From: Alkalicella caledoniensis | GTDB taxonomy: Bacteria; Bacillota; Proteinivoracia; Proteinivoracales; Proteinivoracaceae | Direction of reading: 5' to 3' | DNA length: 64,000 nt | Assembly (NCBI RefSeq): GCF_014467015.1 | Contig: NZ_CP058559.1 | Span: 3,224,001-3,288,000, forward strand | Shown here: piece after piece, positions 54,776 to 63,563 of the stretch | How positions within the stretch are numbered: position 1 is the first letter of the stretch | Layout: each line of letters starts with the position of its first letter | Translations under genes and position numbers: made by a program | Notes under the pieces: model-generated | The model's database searches: none | Seen by the model: the letters and a program-made list of their open reading frames with translations, nothing else | Told to the model about the DNA's origin: nothing

Positions 54776-54953
54776 GAAGCATATTAAGGACAATAAGCAT
54801 ACTATATCACTTGATTGTTGCAATGAATTTAGGTCTTCCTCCCTTTACAATAATATGTTATAGTAAACTATTGTGGATATGACCCACTGTTTTGGTATAT
54901 TTTAAAATTTTCAAACTATAATACATTTAATGACTGGTTTTGGGGTGAAATTA

Positions 54954-56063
54954 ATGGAAATACAAGCAATAATAAAAAAAAGTAAAAAAACTAAAGACTT
55001 AATCACTGAGTTAAACCCTGGTGATATAGCTTTGATTGCACATAAAGATATTGACGAGATTGCAGCTTTAGGTCTTATTGAAAAAAAAATCAAAGGAGTT
55101 ATAAATATACACCAATCCATATCTGGCTCATACCCCAATCAAGGTCCGAGGATGCTTGTGGAAAAGGGGATATTATTATGGGACAATGTTTCAGCTGAAA
55201 TATGGGAGAAGATAAATAATGAAGATATCATGACTTTAACTAAGGATCATATAAAGAATATAGAGTTTTTTTTAGGAGATCCTTTGACAATGGATGATAT
55301 AGGTGCAATGCTCCAAAAAGCGGAGGCCAACTTTAACAATGTCCTTGACGGCTTCATAGAAAATACTTTAAGTTATGCTAAAAAAGAAAAAAGCCTTGTG
55401 ACAGGAAATGTAGAGATACCCCAAGTGGATGTAAAAATAAAAAATAGACCTGTTGTGGTATTAGTCAGAGGAAAGAACTACAAGGAAGATCTGTTGGCTA
55501 TACGTTCTTTTATAAAGGAAATGAAGCCTGTTTTAATTGCTGTAGATGGTGGGGCAGATGCTTTTTTAGAGCATCGCTTTAAGCCTGATATTATAATAGG
55601 AGATATGGATAGTGTCTCAGATGCAGGGCTCCATAGTGCAAAAGAATTAATAGTGCACGGCTACGTTGACGGAAGGGCCCCAGGACTAGAGAGGCTTAAT
55701 GATTTAGGGCTAAATGGGAAAGTCTTTAAAGCTCCTGGAACCAGCGAAGATATTGCTATGCTTTTAGCTTATCATTATCAAGCTGAAATTATAGTTGCAT
55801 TAGGAACACATTCAAACATGATAGACTTTTTAGAGAAGGGTAGAAAAGGCATGGCCAGTACATTTCTAGTGCGTTTGAAGATAGGACAAAAGTTAGTAGA
55901 TGGCAAAGGGGTAAGTATACTTTATAATAGTCCTCTTAAAGCAAGGAGCTTAGTATGGCTGGTTGTAGGTATGCTACTTCCATTTTTAGTCATAACCTTT
56001 TACTCACCCACGGTTCAGCAAATAGTTAAATTATTTTTAATGAGGCTAAGATATAGTTTTTAG
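54954..56063 (+). CDS. steA: SteA-like putative cytokinetic ring protein
   Basis: The 369-residue protein has a cytosolic part with a thiamine-pyrophosphokinase-like region (about 170-330, LIAVDGGADAFLEHRFKPDIIIGDMDSVSD). One C-terminal helix follows (about 332-352, SLVWLVVGMLLPFLVITFY). It matches the SteA family, which in corynebacteria acts with SteB in cell separation. ATG 54954 is chosen with TGGGGTG upstream. It is 11 nt ahead of the steB-like gene, as in actinobacteria. Confidence 0.85.
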   Translation: MEIQAIIKKSKKTKDLITELNPGDIALIAHKDIDEIAALGLIEKKIKGVINIHQSISGSYPNQGPRMLVEKGILLWDNVSAEIWEKINNEDIMTLTKDHIKNIEFFLGDPLTMDDIGAMLQKAEANFNNVLDGFIENTLSYAKKEKSLVTGNVEIPQVDVKIKNRPVVVLVRGKNYKEDLLAIRSFIKEMKPVLIAVDGGADAFLEHRFKPDIIIGDMDSVSDAGLHSAKELIVHGYVDGRAPGLERLNDLGLNGKVFKAPGTSEDIAMLLAYHYQAEIIVALGTHSNMIDFLEKGRKGMASTFLVRLKIGQKLVDGKGVSILYNSPLKARSLVWLVVGMLLPFLVITFYSPTVQQIVKLFLMRLRYSF

Positions 56064-56074
56064 GAGGAGAAAAT

Positions 56075-56866
56075 ATGCCAGGTTTTAAATTTCATATAGT
56101 AACTGTTGTGGGGATTTTTGTTGCCCTTGCCCTAGGTATTGTAATAGGTACATCCCTTAGTGATAACATAATTATAGAAAGCCAAATGTCTACTATAGAG
56201 TTAATGCAAAATAGAATAAACAATTTGGAAGATGACAAAAGCGAGATACTTGCTCAACTGCAAAATATGGCGGACGAAAACCACCTCCTTAAAAGAAACG
56301 AGGAAGTACTCTTTCAGTCAGCCTTAGGGCAATTTGATGATAAAAGTAACCTTACGGCAATAGCATATGGTCAAAGTTTGGACTTATTAGAATTACAAAT
56401 GGTTACAAATAACAAAGTGCGTTTTCAAAACGTCATACTGATTAACTATACTGAAGTAAATGAATCAGAACAATTAAAGGAGTTTTTAGGTATTGAAGAA
56501 GAAAACACATTAGAGGTATTTACTGATAAGCTGGTTGATATAATTGTATCAGAGGATAATACTTCTTTGAAATACTTGGAAGAAATACAAATCCTTACTT
56601 TCGTTGGAGACTATATTTTTTCAAATCAGGAATTTGTATTTTATTACCAAGATACAGAAGGTGATCCATCCCTTAGATTAGCTAACGAAAAATTGAATGA
56701 ACTAAACTATTCTTCCATCGCCGTAGCAAGATCAAATGTGGACTCTGATGAGTTAGGAAAATTAAACAAGAACATAGAACGTTTTCAAAACATAGATACA
56801 ACTACAGGTCAAATTGAGTTTTTACAATCCCTAGAAGATAATTATAGACCTGTTAACGCAGACTAA
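56075..56866 (+). CDS. SteB/MctB-like membrane coiled-coil protein
   Basis: The 263-residue protein has one N-terminal helix (about 6-27, TVVGIFVALALGIVIGTSL), a coiled coil (about 38-75) and an extracytoplasmic domain. It belongs to the DUF3186 group annotated as copper transporter (MctB) or SteB. A partner of the adjacent SteA-like protein in envelope or division functions is more likely than copper export, since no Cys/His/Met-rich motif is visible. AGGAGGAG precedes the ATG. Confidence 0.82.
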   Translation: MPGFKFHIVTVVGIFVALALGIVIGTSLSDNIIIESQMSTIELMQNRINNLEDDKSEILAQLQNMADENHLLKRNEEVLFQSALGQFDDKSNLTAIAYGQSLDLLELQMVTNNKVRFQNVILINYTEVNESEQLKEFLGIEEENTLEVFTDKLVDIIVSEDNTSLKYLEEIQILTFVGDYIFSNQEFVFYYQDTEGDPSLRLANEKLNELNYSSIAVARSNVDSDELGKLNKNIERFQNIDTTTGQIEFLQSLEDNYRPVNAD

Positions 56867-56882
56867 GTAAGGGGGGGAGATT

Positions 56883-57542
56883 GTGCTCACAATACTAATA
56901 CCGGCTTATAATGAAGAAGAAACCATAAAGGCTACTATTGAAAGCTTGAGAACCATACCTGAAGTGCAAAAAATTTGTGTTGTGGATGACGGATCTAAGG
57001 ACAACACTTTTTTGGAAGCTAAAAAAGCTGACCCTGATGTGCTAATTAAGTCCGAGGGTAACCTAGGTAAAGGAGGAGCACTCAATCGTCTCATTGAGTA
57101 TGTGGATACTCCTTTTGTAGGAATGGTAGATGCAGATCTAGGACAGTCAGCTGTGGAACTTAGAAAGTTAATTAGCCCTGTTTTAAACGGAAACTACGAT
57201 TTATCAATAGCAGGATTCCCCAAAAAGAAAAAGGGTGGATTGGGTATCACCATGAAAGTTGCAAAGAAAGGTACTAAACTTAAGACTGGCTTAGACTTTG
57301 ATTTTCCCTTATCAGGTCAAAGGGTTATGTCTTTGGACGTGTTTAAAGCCTGTACACCTTTTGCACAAGGTTTCGGTGTGGAAACTTTCATGAATCTAAT
57401 TGTAGCGAAGAAAAAGTATAGATTCATCGAAGTGGATACAAATATGTCACATAGGTATACTGCAAACGATTTTAAGGGATATGTTCACAGAGGAAGACAG
57501 TGCCTAGCCATACTGAGTCAGTTAGCTAGAGGGGTGAAGTAA
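56883..57542 (+). CDS. Family 2 glycosyltransferase
   Basis: The 219-residue GT-A enzyme has the N-terminal ILIPAYNEEETIKATIESLR, the nucleotide-binding VVDDGSKDNT and the metal-binding MVDADLGQS. No membrane helix is visible. It uses a nucleotide sugar, probably with a lipid-linked acceptor made by the neighbouring GT4-like protein; the sugar is unknown. GTG start behind GGGGGGAG. Confidence 0.88.
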   Translation: MLTILIPAYNEEETIKATIESLRTIPEVQKICVVDDGSKDNTFLEAKKADPDVLIKSEGNLGKGGALNRLIEYVDTPFVGMVDADLGQSAVELRKLISPVLNGNYDLSIAGFPKKKKGGLGITMKVAKKGTKLKTGLDFDFPLSGQRVMSLDVFKACTPFAQGFGVETFMNLIVAKKKYRFIEVDTNMSHRYTANDFKGYVHRGRQCLAILSQLARGVK

Positions 57543-57543
57543 A

Positions 57544-58329
57544 ATGCATTATCTTCATTTAGCTTTAGGGATCATCTTTGCTGCTGCTTTGTCAATACCC
57601 ATATTAAAGATGGCCAAAGATGGTGGATTGACTGTAACTAACTATAGGGAAGAAAAAATTCCAGTTGCCATAGGCATTGCAATTTTTGCCTCTATTATAG
57701 CTATGGCTTTAGCTAGTCACCTAATGAACTTAGAGGTTGATTATAAGTACCTATTTGTTATTACAGGGGTATTTGTTATCGGATTTTTAGATGATATAAT
57801 ACAAGACAAAGAAAACAAAGGATTTAAAGGGCATTTTAAGGCTTTTTTTAAAGGTACTCTTACCACAGGATTTCTAAAAGCAGCAGGTATACCTCTACTT
57901 TTGCTTTTTTATTTTTCTTGGGATGAATACACAATAATTATAGATCTTATTTTTATTTCTTTAGCTGTTAACTTACTTAATTTTTTTGATCTTAGACCTG
58001 GGCGTTGCCAAAAAGTCTTTTTAGGGTGGAATATTTTATTACTTCCATTTTTCACAGTGATAAACCCCATTTATCTTGGTGCATTAGGGATGGTATCCTT
58101 TACGTTGTTATTAGATCTGAAAGAGAAAGGTATGTTAGGGGATGCAGGGGCAAACTTACTGGGAATAATAACTGGGCTAAATCTACTTTACTTGCCCTTG
58201 GAAATTAAATATATAATGTATACTATAGTAGTAATACTAACCATCATAGGTGAAAGATACTCTTTCACAAAAATAATCGAAAAAAATCCTTTCCTCCGCT
58301 TTTTAGATATGCTAGGGAGAAGGAAATGA
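57544..58329 (+). CDS. GT4/MraY-like phosphosugar transferase family membrane protein
   Basis: The 261-residue protein has about eight helices and motifs of the polyprenyl-phosphate N-acetylhexosamine-1-phosphate transferase family: IGFLDDIIQD (Asp-Asp), AVNLLNFFDLRPGR instead of the usual NAxNLxDGxDG, and GMLGDAGANLLG. The altered middle motif and the short length show a divergent subgroup, and the activity may differ. It follows the GT2 gene by 1 nt and ends the steA-steB-GT2-GT4 set, consistent with an envelope polymer. Confidence 0.82.
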   Translation: MHYLHLALGIIFAAALSIPILKMAKDGGLTVTNYREEKIPVAIGIAIFASIIAMALASHLMNLEVDYKYLFVITGVFVIGFLDDIIQDKENKGFKGHFKAFFKGTLTTGFLKAAGIPLLLLFYFSWDEYTIIIDLIFISLAVNLLNFFDLRPGRCQKVFLGWNILLLPFFTVINPIYLGALGMVSFTLLLDLKEKGMLGDAGANLLGIITGLNLLYLPLEIKYIMYTIVVILTIIGERYSFTKIIEKNPFLRFLDMLGRRK

Positions 58330-58351
58330 TAATTTTTACTGTGCAATTATC

Positions 58352-58390
58352 AAAACGGCCCTCGTTAATGAGGCCGTTTATTTATTTTAT
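58352..58390 (+). terminator. Terminator after the steA-GT4 set
   Basis: AAACGGCC..CTC pairs with GAG..GGCCGTTT around a one-base bulge and is followed by a T-rich run. Confidence 0.85.
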
Positions 58391-58403
58391 TTCTAGTTCC
58401 TGT

Positions 58404-58449
58404 GCAACTAACCAACTGTCCAACTGTTCCAAACTACACCTATCCAACT
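58404..58449 (-). repeat. AGTTGG-type intergenic repeat, copy C
   Basis: CCAACT occurs at 58412, 58420 and 58444. 58404-58425 matches the copy at 28269-28290 in 20 of 22 positions and contains the reverse complement of the copy-A core. Intergenic and non-coding. Confidence 0.6.
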
Positions 58450-58505
58450 TCTCATTTTCATGTTAAAATTATTGTGTAACACTTATTAGGGCGAGGAGGA
58501 AGTCT

Positions 58506-60227
58506 ATGGGTAAAAGAGTCTTAGGGCTTCACGAAATACAGGTTATTTTAGACAGTATCTATGATGCAATAATGGCTGTTGACCTCCAAGGGAAAATAAT
58601 TCTGATGAATAAGGGAGCCGAAAAGATAGTAGGAGTCCCTTATGAGCAATGCTTAGGTAAAGACGTTGTGGAAATGGTCCCAAGTACAAGGCTTCCAAGG
58701 GTTTTAGCAGAAAAAAAACCTGAACTCAATAAAAAGCAAATGGTAGGGGATATATCCATAGTAACAAATAGAATGCCTGTTTTTAATCAAAGGGGACAAC
58801 TAGTAGGAGCTGTGGCAGTTTTTAGGGATATAACAGAGGTTAAACAGCTAGCAGAAAAAGTTACCAACCTAAGGGAAGTTCAAGTAACCCTAGAATCAAT
58901 AATAAACTCAACTGAGGATGCTATTTCCGTTGTGGATCAAGATGGAAAGGGTATAATGATTAACCCAGCATATAAGAAACTAACTGGGTTTACTGAGAAC
59001 GATATAATTGGTAAACCAGCCAGTGTGGATATAAGTGAAGGGGAAAGTGTACATGAAAAAGTTTTACAGACCAAGCAACCAGTTAAGAGTGTAAAAATGA
59101 AAGTAGGGCCCTTAAACAAAGAAGTCCTTGTTGATGCTGCTCCTCTGATAGTAGACGACAAATTAAAGGGTAGTGTAGCAGTAATTCATGATATATCTGA
59201 ACTAAAAAGACTAAACGAAGAACTAGATAAAGCAAAGAGGATAATTCGCAAATTAGAAGCTAAGTATACCTTTGAAGATATTATAGCTGAAGAGCCAAAT
59301 ATGAAAATGGCAATCGAACAGGCAAAAAATGCTGCTGTAACACCTGCAACTGTGTTACTAAGGGGCGAAAGTGGTACAGGAAAAGAGCTTTTTGCCCATG
59401 CTATCCATAATTCATCAAATAGAAAATATAACCAGTTTATAAGGGTTAACTGTGCAGCTATTTCTGAGAATCTTTTGGAAAGCGAACTTTTTGGCTATGT
59501 GGATGGAGCTTTTACAGGGGCTAAAAGGGGTGGCAAAAAAGGTCTTTTTGCCCAAGCAAGTGGGGGGACTATTTTTCTAGATGAAATAGGTGAGATTAGT
59601 CTTAATCTGCAAGCAAAGCTACTTAGAGTACTTCAAGAAAGAGAGATTGTTCCTGTGGGAGATACTAAGTCCCAAAATGTCGATGCAAGGGTTATAGCTG
59701 CTACAAATGTGAACTTAGAGGAAGCAATAAAGGAGGGAAAGTTCAGGGAAGACTTATACTTTAGAATAAGTGTAGTACCTATATTTATACCCCCTCTACG
59801 CAAGAGGCACAAAGAGATTGCACTTTTAGCAACACATTTATTAAGGAAGTTTAATCAAGAATATGGTAGGAGCATCAAAGGGATTTCAGAAGAAGCCCTT
59901 AGGATACTACAAGGCTATTACTGGCGAGGGAATGTTAGGGAGCTTGAAAACGTAATAGGTAGAGCAATAATAAACATGGATTTTTCTGAAAATGTGATAG
60001 GGCCAAATCATTTACCCCACCTAGGTGAAGAGAAGCAAAATATCAACACTCCAAAATTAGAAATATCAAATAACGTACCTCTAGCTAGTGTTTTAGACTC
60101 CGTGGAAAAAGAATACATTGAGAAAGTTTTAGAAGCAAACAAATACAATAAAACTAAAACTGCCAAAGACTTGGATATATCTATTCGAAGTTTGTACAAT
60201 AAAATAGAAAAATATAATCTGCAATAA
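58506..60227 (+). CDS. Sigma-54-dependent activator with two PAS domains
   Basis: The 573-residue bacterial enhancer-binding protein has two PAS domains (about 10-110 and 125-235), an AAA+ domain (about 255-490) and a C-terminal Fis-type helix-turn-helix (about 535-573, KTKTAKDLDISIRSLYNKIEKYNL). Walker A is GESGTGKELFAHAIH, the sigma-54 contact loop is GAFTGAKRGG, and Walker B is GTIFLDEIGE. Downstream of it lie three palindromic sites and a -24/-12 promoter, so it very likely activates the adjacent leucine-dehydrogenase/buk/ptb operon. The PAS domains may sense a metabolite or redox state; the ligand is unknown. GCGAGGAGGAAG precedes the ATG. Confidence 0.93.
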   Translation: MGKRVLGLHEIQVILDSIYDAIMAVDLQGKIILMNKGAEKIVGVPYEQCLGKDVVEMVPSTRLPRVLAEKKPELNKKQMVGDISIVTNRMPVFNQRGQLVGAVAVFRDITEVKQLAEKVTNLREVQVTLESIINSTEDAISVVDQDGKGIMINPAYKKLTGFTENDIIGKPASVDISEGESVHEKVLQTKQPVKSVKMKVGPLNKEVLVDAAPLIVDDKLKGSVAVIHDISELKRLNEELDKAKRIIRKLEAKYTFEDIIAEEPNMKMAIEQAKNAAVTPATVLLRGESGTGKELFAHAIHNSSNRKYNQFIRVNCAAISENLLESELFGYVDGAFTGAKRGGKKGLFAQASGGTIFLDEIGEISLNLQAKLLRVLQEREIVPVGDTKSQNVDARVIAATNVNLEEAIKEGKFREDLYFRISVVPIFIPPLRKRHKEIALLATHLLRKFNQEYGRSIKGISEEALRILQGYYWRGNVRELENVIGRAIINMDFSENVIGPNHLPHLGEEKQNINTPKLEISNNVPLASVLDSVEKEYIEKVLEANKYNKTKTAKDLDISIRSLYNKIEKYNLQ

Positions 60228-60231
60228 TTTG

Positions 60232-60291
60232 CAAGCAAAAAAATGCAAGGCTCTTGCAAAAAAATGCAAGGCTCTTGCAAAAAAATGCAAG
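60232..60291 (+). promoter_or_regulatory. Three helically phased activator sites (UAS) for the sigma-54 operon
   Basis: CTTGCA-N6-TGCAAG palindromes occur at 60253-60270 and 60274-60291. A third copy at 60232-60249 has two mismatches in its left arm. The spacing is exactly 21 bp, two DNA turns, so all sites lie on one face of the helix. They sit right after the stop codon of the activator gene and about 120-190 bp ahead of the -24/-12 promoter, the usual enhancer distance. They are likely the binding sites of the activator's Fis-type domain. Confidence 0.85.
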
Positions 60292-60328
60292 AAAAGCATC
60301 TTCGTACATGGGGATGCTTTTTTATTTT
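60292..60328 (+). terminator. Terminator of the sigma-54 activator gene
   Basis: AAAAGCATC / GATGCTTTT with a 12-nt loop is followed by a T-run. It directly follows the activator sites. Confidence 0.85.
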
Positions 60329-60408
60329 CTAAAAAATAACTACTTATTACATTTTATTTTATAGTATTCCAAATAATAAATATGATTAAGGAGGTTTAAA
60401 TAAATTTT

Positions 60409-60426
60409 TTGGCATATAAGTTGCAT
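60409..60426 (+). promoter_or_regulatory. Sigma-54 (-24/-12) promoter
   Basis: TTGGCATATAAGTTGCAT matches the consensus TGGCAC-N5-TTGCA in both boxes except the last base of the -24 box. GG (60411-60412) and GC (60423-60424) have the required 10-nt interval. The start would be about 60437, 26 nt ahead of the ATG. Confidence 0.9.
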
Positions 60427-60462
60427 ATATACTAAGATGATAATTTCTAAGGAGGGAACCCA

Positions 60463-61536
60463 ATGAAAATCTTCGAAATGATGGAAAAAGAAGGTCATGA
60501 GCAGCTAGTTTTTAACCACGATAAAACTTCTGGATTAAAGGCACTTATAGCTATACATGATACTACTTTAGGACCGGCTTTAGGTGGATGTAGGATGTGG
60601 CCATATGAGACAGAGGAAGAAGCAATAAGAGATGTTTTAAGATTGTCTAAAGGTATGACTTACAAATCAGGTGCTAGCGGGTGTGACTACGGTGGTGGTA
60701 AGTCGTTGATTTGGGGTGATCCTAAAAAAGATAAAAGTGAAGCAATGTTTAGAGCTTTCGGTAGATATGTTGATTGTTTTAAAGGGAGGTTTAGTACTGG
60801 AACAGATGTAGGTACTACTTTCCATGACTTTATTATAGCTAGAAAAGAAACTCCCCATGTAGGGGCACTACCAGAAGAATACGGTGGGGGAGGAAACTCT
60901 TCAATTATCACTGCTTTTGGAACATGGAAGGGAATCAAAGCTGCTGCAAGTGAAGCTTTTGGAACTGATTCCTTAGAGGGTAAAACAGTATCAGTACAAG
61001 GCTTAGGTAAAGTTGGTTATTACTTAGTTAAACACTTGATAGAAGAAGGAGCAAAGGTTGTGGGTACAGATATAGTACAAGACCATATTGATAAAGTGGT
61101 GGCAGACTTCCCACAAGTAACTATAGTTAAACCAGAAGAAATTTACTCCCAAGAGTGTGATATATTCTCACCTAACGCACTAGGAGCAATTATAAATGAC
61201 GATACAATTCCACAACTTAAGTGCAAAGCCATTGCTGGTGCTGCTAACAATCAGTTAGCTGAACCAAGACATGGTGACATAATTCGTGAAAAAGGAATTG
61301 TATATGCACCAGACTATGTTGTAAATGCTGGTGGATTAATACAAGTTGTAGATGAAATGGAGCCAGGTGGATACAATAAGGGCAGAGCTTATCGAAAAGC
61401 AGCTACAATCTACGATATGTTAATCCAAATATTTGACATATCAAGAAGAGACAACGTGCCTACACATATAGCAGCAGATAAACTAGTTGAAGAGAGGATT
61501 GCAACTATCGGAATAATTAAAAGAACTAAGAAATAG
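60463..61536 (+). CDS. Leu/Val/Phe/Glu dehydrogenase family protein (divergent copy)
   Basis: The 357-residue NAD-dependent amino acid dehydrogenase has the catalytic Lys in [11 protein letters not shown], the Asp-containing [11 protein letters not shown], the nucleotide-binding [15 protein letters not shown] and the conserved NAGG in [11 protein letters not shown]. It oxidatively deaminates branched-chain or related amino acids to 2-oxo acids. Compared with typical leucine dehydrogenases, the substrate-pocket blocks differ ([26 protein letters not shown]), so its substrate may not be leucine. AAGGAGGGAACCC precedes the ATG. It heads the sigma-54 operon. Confidence 0.9.
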   Translation: MKIFEMMEKEGHEQLVFNHDKTSGLKALIAIHDTTLGPALGGCRMWPYETEEEAIRDVLRLSKGMTYKSGASGCDYGGGKSLIWGDPKKDKSEAMFRAFGRYVDCFKGRFSTGTDVGTTFHDFIIARKETPHVGALPEEYGGGGNSSIITAFGTWKGIKAAASEAFGTDSLEGKTVSVQGLGKVGYYLVKHLIEEGAKVVGTDIVQDHIDKVVADFPQVTIVKPEEIYSQECDIFSPNALGAIINDDTIPQLKCKAIAGAANNQLAEPRHGDIIREKGIVYAPDYVVNAGGLIQVVDEMEPGGYNKGRAYRKAATIYDMLIQIFDISRRDNVPTHIAADKLVEERIATIGIIKRTKK

Positions 61537-61550
61537 TTAGGGGCGATTTA

Positions 61551-62606
61551 ATGTTTAAAATCTTAGCTATCAACCCTGGATCAACTTCGACCAAGATTGC
61601 AGTTTTTGAGAACAAAAAACTCATCATGAGTGAAAATTTAAATCACAGTGTGGATGAATTAAAAAAATACAACAAAATAGTTGACCAGCTAGAATTTAGG
61701 TACAACTCCATAATGGGTTGGTTAAATGAGAACAACTTTAAATCCTTTGACTCAATAGTAGGTAGAGGTGGATTGTTAAAACCTATAGCCAGCGGAACTT
61801 ACACTGTAGATGACAATATGATCTCTGATCTCAGAGTTGGCGTGCAAGGAGAACACGCGTCTAATTTAGGTGGTCTTATAGCAAAGAAAATAGCTGATAT
61901 CTTCCAAATCGATGCATATATAGTTGACCCAGTTGCAGTTGATGAAATAGAAGACATTGCTAGAATATCAGGAATGCCTGAGATACCTAGGAAAAGCTTA
62001 CTACACGCCTTAAACGTAAAAGCTGTTGCTCATCGTTTGGCCAAAGATTTAGGAAATTCCCTTGAAGAAATGAACCTAATAGTTGCACATCTCGGTGGAG
62101 GCATATCAATAGTGCCCCTTCAAAAAGGGAAAATGGTGGATGTAAACAATGCCAACGAAATGGGGCCATTTTCACCAGAACGTACTGGTGGCCTACCTGT
62201 TGGTGACTTAGCAAAAATGGCTTTTTCGGGGAATTACGACCTAGCTACACTAAAGAAAAAGATTACGCGAGAAGGTGGTTTGGTAGGTTATCTAAACACC
62301 AATGATGCTAGAGATGTTGAAAAGCTCATAGAACAAGGTAATAAAAAAGCCAAACTAGTATATGACGCCATGGCTTATCAGATAGCTAAAGAAATAGGCG
62401 CCATGGCTACTGTGTTAAACGGCCATGTAGATAACATAGTGCTAACAGGTGGTATGGCCTATTCGCAATATTTAACAGATAAAATAGGGAGTTATGTAGG
62501 CTTTATAGCGGAGATTGTTAAGTACCCAGGGGAAGATGAAATGATTGCACTAGCAGAGGGTACCTTAAGGGTACTAAATAAAGAAGAAGAAGCTAAAACT
62601 TATTAA
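61551..62606 (+). CDS. buk: Butyrate kinase
   Basis: The 351-residue acetokinase-family enzyme forms ATP from an acyl phosphate (butyryl, isobutyryl or isovaleryl). Motifs are LAINPGSTSTKIAVF (phosphate binding), GRGGLLKPIASGTY, VAHLGGGISI and VLTGGMAYS. Between two amino acid dehydrogenase genes the likely substrates are branched-chain acyl phosphates. It is 14 nt after the dehydrogenase gene and 14 nt before ptb. Confidence 0.95.
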   Translation: MFKILAINPGSTSTKIAVFENKKLIMSENLNHSVDELKKYNKIVDQLEFRYNSIMGWLNENNFKSFDSIVGRGGLLKPIASGTYTVDDNMISDLRVGVQGEHASNLGGLIAKKIADIFQIDAYIVDPVAVDEIEDIARISGMPEIPRKSLLHALNVKAVAHRLAKDLGNSLEEMNLIVAHLGGGISIVPLQKGKMVDVNNANEMGPFSPERTGGLPVGDLAKMAFSGNYDLATLKKKITREGGLVGYLNTNDARDVEKLIEQGNKKAKLVYDAMAYQIAKEIGAMATVLNGHVDNIVLTGGMAYSQYLTDKIGSYVGFIAEIVKYPGEDEMIALAEGTLRVLNKEEEAKTY

Positions 62607-62620
62607 AGGAGGCTAGTCTG

Positions 62621-63526
62621 ATGTTAACAACCATACAAGGAATTATAGATAAAGCAAAACAAGTCCCAAAACAGACCTTAGTAGTAGCTGCAGCCGAGGA
62701 TAATGAGGTTTTAGCTGCAGTTAGTGAGTCAGTAAAACTTGGAATTGTAGATGCAGTTTTAGTGGGTGATGAAGAACAGATTAACTCAATAGCCAAAGGA
62801 AATGGCTATGATATATCTGGTTGTAAGGTAATAAATGAAATTAATAAAATCAAAGCTGCTAGGAAATCTGTTGAAATGGTATCAAAAGGTGAAGCTGATC
62901 TTGTAATGAAAGGCTTACTTGGAACTGCGGATATTCTTAGGGCAGTACTAGATAAAGAAATAGGTCTTAGAACAGGTAAAGTATTAAGTCATGTGGCTGT
63001 ATTAGAAGTTCCTGGCTTTGAAAGACTTTTTTTATTGACAGACGGAGCTATGAACATAGCGCCAGATTTAAGTCAAAAAGCTCAGATAGTGCAAAATGCT
63101 GTAACGGTTGCTAAAGCTATAGGTAACAACATGCCTAAAGTTGTTCCCCTAGCTGCAGTAGAATTAGTAAATCCCGATATGCAACCAACTTTAGACGCTG
63201 CTAACCTTTCTAAAATGGCAGATAGAGGTCAAATAAAAGACTGTATAATAGATGGACCATTAGCCTTGGATAATGCAATATCTTTAGAAGCTGCAGAGCA
63301 TAAAGGTATTACCAGTCCTGTGGCAGGAAAAGCTGACATACTTTTGGTTCCAAATATTGAGGCTGGAAATGTACTATATAAATCTATGGTATATTTCGCT
63401 AAAGGGAAAACTGCAGGTATAATCGCTGGAGCAAAAGCTCCTGTTGTTCTTACTTCAAGGTCTGACACTCACGAAGCTAAGCTATATTCAATTGCACTAG
63501 GTGTATTAGTAGCTGCTAATAAGTAG
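62621..63526 (+). CDS. ptb: Phosphate butyryltransferase
   Basis: The 301-residue enzyme exchanges CoA for phosphate on butyryl- or branched-chain acyl-CoA, giving the substrate for Buk. Typical segments are VVAAAEDNEVLAAV near the N-terminus, DLVMKGLLGTADILRAVLDKE, FLLTDGAMNIAPDL and DGPLALDNAIS. GGAGGCTAG precedes the ATG. The acyl-CoA-forming oxidoreductase is not within the window and may follow downstream. Confidence 0.95.
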   Translation: MLTTIQGIIDKAKQVPKQTLVVAAAEDNEVLAAVSESVKLGIVDAVLVGDEEQINSIAKGNGYDISGCKVINEINKIKAARKSVEMVSKGEADLVMKGLLGTADILRAVLDKEIGLRTGKVLSHVAVLEVPGFERLFLLTDGAMNIAPDLSQKAQIVQNAVTVAKAIGNNMPKVVPLAAVELVNPDMQPTLDAANLSKMADRGQIKDCIIDGPLALDNAISLEAAEHKGITSPVAGKADILLVPNIEAGNVLYKSMVYFAKGKTAGIIAGAKAPVVLTSRSDTHEAKLYSIALGVLVAANK

Positions 63527-63563
63527 TTACTGTAAATATTAAAAAAACCAAGGAGGAATTTAA

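Noticed and set aside
60389-60400. AAGGAGGTTTAAA ribosome-binding-like sequence
   Set aside because: No start codon or gene follows within a suitable distance. The sigma-54 promoter lies just after it, so it is untranscribed or a remnant.
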